Assembly (NCBI RefSeq): GCF_000238315.3
Contig: NZ_CP011924.1
Coordinates: 4,114,001 to 4,178,000, forward strand
Reading direction: 5' to 3'
Length of the DNA stretch: 64,000 nt
Source of the DNA: Pseudoalteromonas piscicida
GTDB taxonomy: Bacteria; Pseudomonadota; Gammaproteobacteria; Enterobacterales; Alteromonadaceae
The position numbers and the translations under genes are program-made. Each line of letters opens with the position of its first letter. Position 1 is the first letter of the stretch. The notes beneath the pieces were generated by a model. It had not been told where the DNA came from. It ran no database searches and saw only the letters and a program-made list of their open reading frames with translations. Positions 54,943 through 63,014 of this stretch are shown here, one piece after another.

Positions 54943-55119
54943 ATGATGAAGAATTTGATGTCGGAATTTATCGCTCGTTTTTTAAGTATTGACTCAAAAA
55001 AAGATAATGAAGCTTCCCTGCGTATATTGATTGAGACGGATATAAGATTTGTTTCTGGAGGAAGTGGTCCAGAAAATGGTGAGCAGCCTCGCACGGAAAA
55101 AGCACCAGGCAATGGTTGA
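54943..55119 (+). CDS. Small peptide with double-glycine leader motif
   Basis: A 58-residue product, MMKNLMSEFIARFLSIDSKK at the start, with a leader-like charged helix ending in DIRFVSGG followed by SGPENGEQPRTEKAPGNG at the C-terminus. The VSGG site fits the GG cleavage site used by PCAT-type exporters for bacteriocin and RiPP precursors. The core is hydrophilic, Gly/Pro-rich and free of cysteine, so it would not be a class II bacteriocin with disulfides; a signal peptide or modified peptide is possible. Starts at 54943, 54946 or 54958 are possible. It sits six bases after the HTH gene. Confidence 0.55.
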   Translation: MMKNLMSEFIARFLSIDSKKDNEASLRILIETDIRFVSGGSGPENGEQPRTEKAPGNG

Positions 55120-55159
55120 TGTGCAAAAGTAACATACGGAAAATTCATGTAGGTAACCA

Positions 55160-55780
55160 ATGAAATATTTACTCGCGCTTCTTTTTATACCTTTAAGCAT
55201 TTTTGTTTTAAGCTTTCAAGCAGTTCAGATTGGTATGTTGCTCTCGATAGCGTTGATATGTGGAGCTTACTACTCGGACATCAACGTTAGGCATATATGC
55301 GTAGCGCTTTTTGCCACGCACTCACTTGGTTATTCTGCTCTGTACTTTAATATATTTCCACTAGATGATAATTCACTTCATTTATGGAAAAATAATCGTA
55401 TATACTTAATTCATTTAGTAACAGATATTGTTACCTTTCTTGCGGTTGCTTTTCGCCCTGCGTTTTCACGAATTTGGCTAGCTAGAAAAAATATATCGTC
55501 GCATGAAATCAAAATGACTAATGCAGATATGGCCTTGATGACAGTGTTTCTCTTATTCATCAGCGTAGATTTTTTAGCATTTATAGAGAATCTTATCCGC
55601 AACCTAGATTATTTGGGTGTTAACGAAGAGTTTGCCAAGCAGTTTTGGGGTTGGAATTGGGTTTTCTATAACTACTCAATCATGAAAAATATTCTGTTAG
55701 GTCTTGAACTGTTGGCTGTCTTATCAATTACAACTAAAGTGGCGAGACAAAACTTTTCTCGAAAAAAAGCTGCTGCTTAG
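55160..55780 (+). CDS. Polytopic membrane protein of unknown function
   Basis: A 206-residue protein with about five or six transmembrane segments (LLALLFIPLSIFVLSFQA, IGMLLSIALICGAYY, ADMALMTVFLLFISVDFLAF, ILLGLELLAVLSITTKV) and short basic loops. No family was recognised. It follows the small peptide gene by 40 bases and ends at a hairpin at 55799-55831. In context it could serve as immunity, receptor or export helper for the peptide; this is inference only. Confidence 0.65.
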   Translation: MKYLLALLFIPLSIFVLSFQAVQIGMLLSIALICGAYYSDINVRHICVALFATHSLGYSALYFNIFPLDDNSLHLWKNNRIYLIHLVTDIVTFLAVAFRPAFSRIWLARKNISSHEIKMTNADMALMTVFLLFISVDFLAFIENLIRNLDYLGVNEEFAKQFWGWNWVFYNYSIMKNILLGLELLAVLSITTKVARQNFSRKKAAA

Positions 55781-55798
55781 TGGTGTATGCTTAAAATG

Positions 55799-55842
55799 GT
55801 CAGGCTTTAAAACTTCAAATTGAAGCCTGACTTACTTCTTTT
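55799..55842 (+). terminator. Terminator of the small peptide operon
   Basis: GTCAGGCTT (55799-55807) and AAGCCTGAC (55823-55831) form a nine-base stem with a 15-base loop, followed by TTACTTCTTTTT. It lies 18 bases past the membrane protein stop. Confidence 0.75.
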
Positions 55843-55927
55843 TACTACTAGTTCAAGTCGTTATCTGCGCGACAATTCTTAAGTCGATACGAGCCATGGA
55901 GGGATGTTTGATATGTCCTCCAGAAGG

Positions 55928-56455
55928 TTTCGACGCCCATCCATGGGCTACGACTACCTTTTCTTTAATGCCCAAAGAATCGTTGTGCAAAGGAAAGGGC
56001 ACTCCCAACATCACACTGACTCCTCAAGTAAATTGCCAATATGAACGTCACCGCGGTGTAAGGGCCATCCTTGGCCCTGTCACCGCTTTTCACGCATCCA
56101 TGCGTTGAAATGACTCATTGGCAATTTACTTTCGGGTGTGATGAGGGAGACACAAGGCGCTGATAAATTCTTGTGGTGCTTGCAAGCAACTATGTTTCTG
56201 ATGGCTTTGTGGACAGCTAACAGACAACTTATTTCCCCCTCCATCACACCCGAAAAGCATAAGCTGATATGCAATGTGCCGACAGGATGTCGGCCAAGTC
56301 TTGTCTGGCATCATGGACGTGCCTTACAAGACGGTTGCACTATGTCGGCTTAGGATTTGAGGATTAAGTGTGATGCTGGGGCGACGTTTTCTTGGTTCGT
56401 TCTTTTTCGTCGTTTAAAAAGAATGAACGAGGATCGCATGGATGCGCTTTGATAT
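55928..56455. repeat. Large noncoding repeat, copy A
   Basis: The element starts TTTCGACGCCCATCCATGGG and ends GATGCGCTTTGATAT. Its two blocks, 55928-56163 and 56231-56455, are shared with copy B at high identity, while the segment between them differs. Hairpins include GCCCAT-CC-ATGGGC (55935-55948), GCCGACA-GGA-TGTCGGC (56278-56294) and CGCAT-GG-ATGCG (56435-56446). No gene is present. Confidence 0.75.
56009..56143. repeat. Three-way-junction-like structure in repeat A
   Basis: CATCACAC (56009-56016) with GTGTGATG (56136-56143) and AGTAAATTGCCAAT (56027-56040) with ATTGGCAATTTACT (56117-56130) form a long outer stem. Inside lie two hairpins: GCGGTG-TA-AGGGCCA-TCCT-TGGCCCT-GT-CACCGC (56053-56086) and ACGCAT-CC-ATGCGT (56092-56105). 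Copy B has the same layout at 56612-56746. Confidence 0.7.
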
Positions 56456-56530
56456 TAAACATGGAGGTTTATTTTGCTAACGGCTGATAGCTCGAAATTT
56501 ATCGTAAAGTCAGCCCGTCCTCCTGACTGG

Positions 56531-57224
56531 TTTCGACGCCCATCCATGGGCTACGACATACTTTTCTTTGATGCCCAAAGAACAAGTAAGCAAAAGAAAG
56601 GGCACTCCCAACATCACACTGACTCCTCAAGTAAATTGCCAATATGAACGTCACCGCGGTGTAAGGGCCATCCTTGGCCCTGTCACCGCTTTTCACGCAT
56701 CCATGCGTTGAAATGACTCATTGGCAATTTACTTTCGGGTGTGATGAGGGAGATACAAGGCGCTGATAGTTTTGTTTGGTGCTTGTAGGAAAATTAGCTG
56801 CTTTTGAGAGAAAAACTAGAACTTGCAGTCAATACTAATCCCCCTTTACCACACCCGAAAAACATAACAGCCCGGCGGGTAAACCACCTCCCACAAAACG
56901 ATTTAGACTGTTAATTAGGAGTTCACACCGATCGTTTTTGTGGTGCTTGTAAGCTAATTAGCTACTTTACTGGATAAAACCAGAACTAACAGACAGCGCG
57001 ATTTCCCCCTCCATCACACCCGAAAAGCATAGCTGATATGCAATGTGCCGACAGGATGTCGGCTAAGTCTTGTCTGGCATCATGGATGTGCCTTACAAGA
57101 CGGTTGCACTATATCGGCTTAGGGTTTGAGGATTAAGTGTGATGCTGGGGCGACGTTTTCTTGGTTCGTTCTTTTTCGTCGTTTAAAAAGAATGAACGAG
57201 AAGCGCATGGACGCGCTTTGATAT
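56531..57224. repeat. Large noncoding repeat, copy B
   Basis: Blocks 56531-56769 and 57002-57224 match copy A; the middle (56770-57001) is longer and contains an extra partial repetition of the TTGTGGTGCTTG and CACACCCGAAAA words (56780-56870 and 56935-57030). The junction structure recurs at 56612-56746 and the hairpin GCCGACA-GGA-TGTCGGC at 57047-57063. It ends about 220 bases before vgrG. Confidence 0.75.
56612..56746. repeat. Three-way-junction-like structure in repeat B
   Basis: Same arms as in copy A, displaced by 603 bases: CATCACAC at 56612, the 14-base arms at 56630-56643 and 56720-56733, and GTGTGATG at 56739-56746, enclosing the same two hairpins. Confidence 0.7.
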
Positions 57225-57446
57225 CCGCCAAGGAGGGTAAGCTGACACCGTTTTCATTTGGCTTGAGATTTAAAAACAGTCCGTTACACCAAAAGATAAG
57301 CATTCGAATGCTGAGTAAAAAAATGAGTTAAAAATGCTTGCCTTTTATGTAACAATAGCGCGCAAATAAAAACCAATCGCAGCACACTAGGAAGTAGTAC
57401 CGCGTATTGGTGGAACGGCTTTAACCAACAACAGTGGACATAAAAA

Positions 57447-60400
57447 ATGCAAACAAGGATTGTGGTGTATGGTACTAACCATCCTGTACATGTCGTCGAT
57501 TTTGAACTCACGACCTGTATCAATCGCGGCTTTTTACTCAAAGCGAACCTAGAATCCCAATTTGACCTGGCTGATGAGTTACTTGTCGGCAATATGCTCA
57601 CGTTTGAAATTGAGTCACCAGATGCAATATCGACGTATTTCACTGGGACTTTGTTTGATATCCAATCTGGTTTTGTGTCTGAGCACACTTGTGGTGCAGA
57701 GGTGGTCTTAAAGCCTCGCCTTGAGTTACTTAAGCAAACTGAAAAAAGCCAAATCTTTGTACAAGCCAATGTTCAGTCTGTCCTCAATAAGCTGATACAA
57801 AAAGCCGGCTATTCACAAGACCGGATAAAATGGCGAGTCACTAAAGATTTACCCACGCTACCGCAGTGCGTACAAGCGCTAGAAAACGACTACACCTTTT
57901 TCACCCGACTCTTAGCAAAGTACGGCTTAATTTATTGGTTTGAATGCCATGATTTTATTGAGTCGATAGTGATTGCCGAGGGAAACCTTGCAAGCCCCTA
58001 TATTGAGCGAGGCTTACTGTCGGTGACGGATAAAGATAGCCTGGTTCACGAACATGAAACCGGCTTTGTTGGGTTTACGCAGTGCCAAAGCCGCCATCGT
58101 TTTAGAATGGGTGGCTCACAAGTGCATGTGAATGCCCATCCGCCAACCTCGGTCAGCTCGGCGCAGCGTAGCTATTTTGAACCTGCGGCACAAAATCCCG
58201 CTGAGCAATTTGAGCGCACCGGCAATCTCGAGCTTGCCTATCAACAAGGTAAAAATGAAGTCACGCTGGTAGGAAACGTAGCCGAAGCCAATGCTGGTTA
58301 TTCGTTTTCGTTAAATGGTAAATTGGGCACAGCGAAAGGTGGCGATTATACCTGTATTCGCAGTAAACAGATTTATAAGCAAGGCAGTGCCAATGACCCT
58401 AAGCAAGTTGCATATCATAGCGAGTCGGTTTGTGTACCACGGGGTGAGCCAATACGTATCGCGCCCCCAGAGCATAGCCCAAAACCGATGGTGTTTACCG
58501 CCACGGTACGTTCGCTGTCAGGGTCAAAGGCCAATCCTCATGTCGATACACAAGGGCAATATGCCACGCAAGTACATTTTGATAGTCAGGTGACCGAGTC
58601 GGTCAAGCGCCTCACACAATATGTCTGTCGCGGCCAAAAGCAGCCGACGGGGTTACATTTTCCACTGCTGCCAGACAGTAATGTGCTCATCGGTTGCATG
58701 AACAACGACCCAGACCAAAGTTACCTGTTAGGCTTTGCCCTTAACGACACCCAACCGTCGGTTGTTACCAGCGCCAATAACGCCCAAAACGTGTTGTGCT
58801 CTCGCGGCCAAAACCTGTTGATGTTTGATGACACCCCAAATACCCCGCATATTGTGTTGCAAACCTTAGCGGGCAACCAGCACTTGGTGTTACATGGGGA
58901 TAAAAAGCAGCCTTACATTCACTGGCTTGCGCAACTTGGCGCGATGAACATTTTTGCAGCCAAAGACATCCAACTTGGCAGTGTTAAAAGTGCAATCCGA
59001 CTACTCACCAATAAAACCTTTATTGCCAGCGCCAAACAACAACTGGCACTGGAGAGTAAAAAGTCAGTCATTGCCGATGCAGCAACCAACCTAGACGTCA
59101 CCGCCAATCAAATAGACGTCAGCGCCACACAAAATATCACCCTTAAGGCGGGTCGCAGCCATCGCGGTGTTATCCAAAGTGATATCAACCTCAAGGCAGA
59201 CAACAACCTTACCATCACCGCCCCGGCGGGAAGTCAAATCATTCAAAGCCAAGGCAATATCACGATTAAAGGCAGTGGCTCTGGCAACCTCACCCTTGCC
59301 AATGGCGGCAGTGAAATCAGTATTGACTCAAGTGGTAACGTCAACATCTTTGCAGACAAGTTACTGACCTTAAAAGGCAAAGCCATGACTGTGTTTGACG
59401 GTAGCATGGAGCAAGATATTGGTGGTAAACAAAGCGCCACGATGCCGAGTGTACCGCAAATTCAAGCGCTGTCTGAAAATGCTCGACTCTCACTGGCCGC
59501 CGATGGCATTGCCACCATGATGAGCAGTACCATTGAGTTGTCTTATACCTATCAAGATGGCAGCCCAATTATGGGCGCACCTTATATCATTCGATTTGCA
59601 AACGGCACAGAGTTGACTGGTAACTTAGATGACAGCGGTAAAGCAAAAATTGATAATGCACCGCCTGGTCAATACACCGTGCAATATGGTGAGGATAAAC
59701 GCGATTACCTACCAGAAGATAATCGCCCTAAAAACCCTCTGTATGGACAAATCACCCCAGCGCAAGCGGCTGAAATGGTACGCAGCGGTAATACCGCACC
59801 ACTGATAGAAGCCAACGGCATTGCAACCCAAGCAGGTGATTGGTTATGGGGCACACTACAAGGCGACTTTAATCAAAACCCCTCCACGTCACAAATCGTG
59901 GTAGGTACCTTAATTTCCATGATACCAATTATCGACCAAGTCATGGATTTACGAGATATCATTGCCAATGTCATGTTACTGACCGACGATGATGAAGCCA
60001 ACGACACCGACGCTTGGCTTGCTTTTACCCTAACGGGTATTGGTTTAGTGCCAGTTGTGGGCTCAGCGGTCAAAGGCGTAGGCAAGGTTATCTTAAAAAA
60101 TACCGGAGAATCCCTCTCTGCTGCGCTTGCAGTTTTACGCAAGCTCGGTAAAGGCGACCCAGTTAAATACCTAAGAGACATCAACTGGCAAGACCTAGGA
60201 AAACAATCCGCCACGGAAGTTAAAAACATCGTCAAAGGCCTGCGCGATTCACTTGATGACATGTCTAGCAGTTGGCACTACGACCTACTGCTTCCAGACG
60301 CCGCCATCGAAGGCATGCAAGCCACGGTTAAACGCCTAGACGACGTCACCCCAAAAATCGACCAACATATGCAACAAGCCGCCCAAGAAATCGGACAGCG

Positions 60401-61076
60401 AGTTAATAAAGCACTGGATGAGTATCAAGGCCAACCACCAATTCGAGGCGTTACCGACAAGCCCACCAAAGCCAAAGCCGATGAGTTGGAACCACCAAAA
60501 GGGAATGAGTTGCCGGGATCTGCAATAAAACGTATGCCGCAATACAATGTGCCTTGTTTTAAAAAGAATGCCAAAGGAACCGCTGTTGAATATGACCGCC
60601 AATTAAAAGGACAAATGGACGGGCTAAATAGCATGACAGTAAAACAGTATCTTGAAAATCGCGATGCTTATAAAAAGATTGGAAGAAAAGGAACTGGAAA
60701 GGCGCAAAAACAGGCTAGAGAAGAATTCAGAGAGCACCTGATAAGAAAATACGAAAATGACTTCATTTCTAAAGGGGAATATTTTGGTGAAGAGGCACTT
60801 GAGAAAGCCAAAGAGCTAGCAAAGAAGGATATGAAAACTCTTCATGCGTTACATAACCCTGATATGATAGCGGGAGGGTTAGATGAGATCGTTGATTTAG
60901 GTGACGCTAGCGTCAACCAATCTATTGGCGCACGATGGAATAAAAAAGGTTTTGATGACTCAGGTAAAAAGACTACGTTAAGTCGTGTCGAGCTAATGGA
61001 TAATGAGGCAGAGAAAGCGCTAAAAGCATTAGGTCCGGATGCAAAGTTAAATATGAATCTACATAGGTGCAAATAA
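57447..61076 (+). CDS. vgrG: T6SS VgrG with C-terminal Ntox15 (Tde1-like) nuclease toxin
   Basis: A 1209-residue specialised VgrG, the tip of the type VI secretion spike. The gp27-like part covers about residues 1-380 and the OB/gp5 part about 385-450 (TGLHFPLLPDSNVLIGCMNN). The DUF2345 beta-helix follows at about 470-640, then a transthyretin-like module at about 695-750 and a hydrophobic stretch at about 816-880 (VVGTLISMIPIIDQVMDL, TGIGLVPVVGSAVKG) typical of pre-toxin regions. After LPG near residue 1024 comes the toxin tip with His1136 and Asp1139 in LHALHNPDMIAGG, the HxxD motif of Ntox15/Tde1 DNases. The cognate immunity gene overlaps the stop (TAATG). No other T6SS genes are visible. 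Confidence 0.92.
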   Translation: MQTRIVVYGTNHPVHVVDFELTTCINRGFLLKANLESQFDLADELLVGNMLTFEIESPDAISTYFTGTLFDIQSGFVSEHTCGAEVVLKPRLELLKQTEKSQIFVQANVQSVLNKLIQKAGYSQDRIKWRVTKDLPTLPQCVQALENDYTFFTRLLAKYGLIYWFECHDFIESIVIAEGNLASPYIERGLLSVTDKDSLVHEHETGFVGFTQCQSRHRFRMGGSQVHVNAHPPTSVSSAQRSYFEPAAQNPAEQFERTGNLELAYQQGKNEVTLVGNVAEANAGYSFSLNGKLGTAKGGDYTCIRSKQIYKQGSANDPKQVAYHSESVCVPRGEPIRIAPPEHSPKPMVFTATVRSLSGSKANPHVDTQGQYATQVHFDSQVTESVKRLTQYVCRGQKQPTGLHFPLLPDSNVLIGCMNNDPDQSYLLGFALNDTQPSVVTSANNAQNVLCSRGQNLLMFDDTPNTPHIVLQTLAGNQHLVLHGDKKQPYIHWLAQLGAMNIFAAKDIQLGSVKSAIRLLTNKTFIASAKQQLALESKKSVIADAATNLDVTANQIDVSATQNITLKAGRSHRGVIQSDINLKADNNLTITAPAGSQIIQSQGNITIKGSGSGNLTLANGGSEISIDSSGNVNIFADKLLTLKGKAMTVFDGSMEQDIGGKQSATMPSVPQIQALSENARLSLAADGIATMMSSTIELSYTYQDGSPIMGAPYIIRFANGTELTGNLDDSGKAKIDNAPPGQYTVQYGEDKRDYLPEDNRPKNPLYGQITPAQAAEMVRSGNTAPLIEANGIATQAGDWLWGTLQGDFNQNPSTSQIVVGTLISMIPIIDQVMDLRDIIANVMLLTDDDEANDTDAWLAFTLTGIGLVPVVGSAVKGVGKVILKNTGESLSAALAVLRKLGKGDPVKYLRDINWQDLGKQSATEVKNIVKGLRDSLDDMSSSWHYDLLLPDAAIEGMQATVKRLDDVTPKIDQHMQQAAQEIGQRVNKALDEYQGQPPIRGVTDKPTKAKADELEPPKGNELPGSAIKRMPQYNVPCFKKNAKGTAVEYDRQLKGQMDGLNSMTVKQYLENRDAYKKIGRKGTGKAQKQAREEFREHLIRKYENDFISKGEYFGEEALEKAKELAKKDMKTLHALHNPDMIAGGLDEIVDLGDASVNQSIGARWNKKGFDDSGKKTTLSRVELMDNEAEKALKALGPDAKLNMNLHRCK

Positions 61077-61765
61077 TGAACAAATTTTTTGACAATTTTT
61101 ATCACTATAAGGGCTTTGGACCAGCTATAAAGTCGATCCTACCAACCCCAGAGCAGCTACGATTCTACCAAGGCGTTTTACCTGACAACCTGCTTGAGTA
61201 TTGGGAGAAGTACGGCTTTTGTGGTTGGGGAGATGGGCGTCTGTGGATAGTCAACCCAGCAGACTATCAAGATCTTTTGACTGAATGGTTGAAAGGAACT
61301 CAGTTCGAAATAATGCAAAATGAAGGCATCGATATTTTTTCTGTCATTGCGATAGATGCGTTTGGTAAAATGTGCATTTGGGGCAAAAACTCTGGTTACA
61401 GCTTAAAAATAACAAGTAACTATGGAATGATTTTTCCAATGTTTAATAATGAGTTTTATACTCAAAATGGAGCATCTAAATCACTAGATCTATTTTTTGC
61501 TACTCAAAGCCCAAAAGCCGAAATTGATCTAAAAGATCACAATGAAAAACCTCTTTTTGAACGTGCTGTCGAAAAGCTAGGCCCTCTTGAAAATGGAGAA
61601 ATCTATGGCTTCGTGCCAGCTCTTGCCCTTGGTGGCGAACCTAAGCTTGAGAATCTCCAAAAGGTAAAAGCCACGGAACATTTAGCTTTCTTAGCGGACC
61701 TTGGAGAGAAGCGTGTTATGGCCGATATCGTTGCGCTATCTAACCAATTACCCCATAACCAATAG
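61076..61765 (+). CDS. Tdi1-like T6SS immunity protein (GAD-like/DUF1851)
   Basis: A 229-residue protein starting at the ATG that overlaps the vgrG stop (TAATG). The N-terminal GAD-like region contains LPDNLLEYWEKYGFCGWGDG and VNPADYQDLL; the C-terminal DUF1851 region contains LFERAVEKLGPLENGEIYGF and PALALGGEPKLENLQKVKA. This pair of domains is that of Tdi1, the antitoxin of the Tde1 DNase. It should bind and block the Ntox15 tip of the preceding gene in the producer's cytoplasm. Confidence 0.88.
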   Translation: MNKFFDNFYHYKGFGPAIKSILPTPEQLRFYQGVLPDNLLEYWEKYGFCGWGDGRLWIVNPADYQDLLTEWLKGTQFEIMQNEGIDIFSVIAIDAFGKMCIWGKNSGYSLKITSNYGMIFPMFNNEFYTQNGASKSLDLFFATQSPKAEIDLKDHNEKPLFERAVEKLGPLENGEIYGFVPALALGGEPKLENLQKVKATEHLAFLADLGEKRVMADIVALSNQLPHNQ

Positions 61766-61801
61766 CACTTTTTTAAGTCCTTTAAATGCATAGATGTTGT
61801 G

Positions 61802-61829
61802 AGGCTAGGTTCAATCGTCTTCCTAGCCT
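61802..61829. terminator. Hairpin after the first immunity gene
   Basis: AGGCTAGG (61802-61809) pairs with CCTAGCCT (61822-61829) around a 12-base loop, 36 bases beyond the stop codon. It would end the vgrG-immunity transcript and leave the next cassette without that promoter. Confidence 0.6.
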
Positions 61830-61958
61830 ACATTTCTCACCACATTTCTTCTGCTGCTTTCATTTACATTTTTAATTAAAGAAACCACGGTAGCTAACTT
61901 TCAAGTGCTTTATTGAGATAGCGTGCAGTGATAAATAAGGATCCAAGACATATCACAA

Positions 61959-62399
61959 CGTAGGTAAGGCCATCTTAAAAATACTGGAGAATCCCTCTCT
62001 GCTGCGCTTGCCGTTTTACGCAAGCTCGGCAAAGGCGACCCAGTTAAATACCTAAGAGACATCAACTGGCAAGACCTAGGAAAACAATCCGCCACGGAAG
62101 TTAAAAACATCGTCAAAGGCCTGCGCAATTCACTCGATGAAATGTCTAGCAGTTGGCACTACGACCTACTGCTTCCAGACGCCGCCATCGAAGGCATGCA
62201 AGCCACGGTAAAACGCTTAGACGAGGTCACCCCAAAAATCGACCAGCATATGCAACAAACCGCCCAAGAAATCGGGCAGCGAGTTAATAAAGCACTGGAT
62301 GAGTATCAAGGCCAATCACCAATTCGAGGCGTCACCGACAAGCCCACCAAAGCCAAAGCTGATGAATTGGAGCCGCTAAAAGGGAATGAATTGCCGGGA
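61959..62399 (+). repeat. Partial copy of the vgrG 3' trunk
   Basis: The 441 bases match vgrG positions 60077-60518 (442 bases) at very high identity. One A is missing in the run after ATCTT (61971-61981), which shifts the frame relative to vgrG at that point. Similarity ends on both sides abruptly, on the right after the codons for LPG, exactly where the toxin tips become different. Confidence 0.85.
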
Positions 62400-63002
62400 G
62401 GGAAAGGGTTGCACCCTCTCAAAGCAGGCATGAAAGCATACAAGGTCCCCTGTTTTAAACCAAGTGATAACTTAAGGAAAAAACATAAGGGCGACTTACG
62501 TGCTTTAGAGCATAATTACGCAAGGCAGCTTAAGAATCAAGAAAAAGGCTTAAATGATTTAACCATTGGTGAATACAGAGAAAACCGCGATCGATACAAA
62601 AATATGAAGCGCAAAGGGACTGGAACTGTTCAAGAAGGTTTTAGAAAAGACTTCGAAAAAGATTTAAAGAGATCTCTTAAAGACTCATACAGTAGAAAAT
62701 TATCATATGCTGAAGCCGAAAAATTAGCCTTGCAAAGAGCAACAGAAATTATGGGCAATTTACATGCATTACATGACCCTGATATGGGCGCTGGCGGTTA
62801 TGATAATGTTACTCGTCTGGGTGATAAAAGAGTTAATGAATCTATAGGTCCGCAGTGGGCCAAAGCACCTATAGGAAGTAAAAAAGGGGATAAAACACGC
62901 GTGGAATTAATGGATGAGCAAGTTGAAAAAGCATTTAAAGAATATGGCCCAGATGCTAAGTTGAACATTCGACTTGAGCGTTGCCCGTTGAACAAAAAGT
63001 AA
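62142..63002 (+). CDS. Orphan Ntox15-type toxin module (VgrG C-terminal tip)
   Basis: The frame from the ATG at 62142 encodes 286 residues. The first 86 equal the VgrG trunk region (MSSSWHYDLLLPDAAIEGMQ), and the rest is a different Ntox15 tip with His211 and Asp214 in LHALHDPDMGAGG. The trunk part lacks the spike, so the protein could not be exported by itself, and the ATG has no clear ribosome site; it is best seen as a silent cassette that can replace the vgrG tip by recombination in the shared 441 bases. The frame is open upstream to about 61971. Confidence 0.82.
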   Translation: MSSSWHYDLLLPDAAIEGMQATVKRLDEVTPKIDQHMQQTAQEIGQRVNKALDEYQGQSPIRGVTDKPTKAKADELEPLKGNELPGGKGLHPLKAGMKAYKVPCFKPSDNLRKKHKGDLRALEHNYARQLKNQEKGLNDLTIGEYRENRDRYKNMKRKGTGTVQEGFRKDFEKDLKRSLKDSYSRKLSYAEAEKLALQRATEIMGNLHALHDPDMGAGGYDNVTRLGDKRVNESIGPQWAKAPIGSKKGDKTRVELMDEQVEKAFKEYGPDAKLNIRLERCPLNKK

Positions 63003-63014
63003 AGTAGAGAACCT

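Larger units (their letters stand above)
55781..57446. other. Long noncoding region upstream of vgrG
   Basis: This gap of 1666 bases has no credible gene. It consists of a terminator (55799-55842), two direct copies of a structured element (55928-56455 and 56531-57224) and about 220 bases of leader to the vgrG start. The elements are full of hairpins. Confidence 0.7.

Noticed and set aside
55896-56696. Several short open frames inside the large noncoding repeats
   Set aside because: They lie on both strands over hairpins, have no ribosome sites and are not kept between the two repeat copies, so they are chance frames.
61910-62128. Open frame of 72 codons antisense to the trunk copy, similar to 59873-60262
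   Set aside because: Both are antisense shadows of the vgrG trunk sequence and its partial copy.
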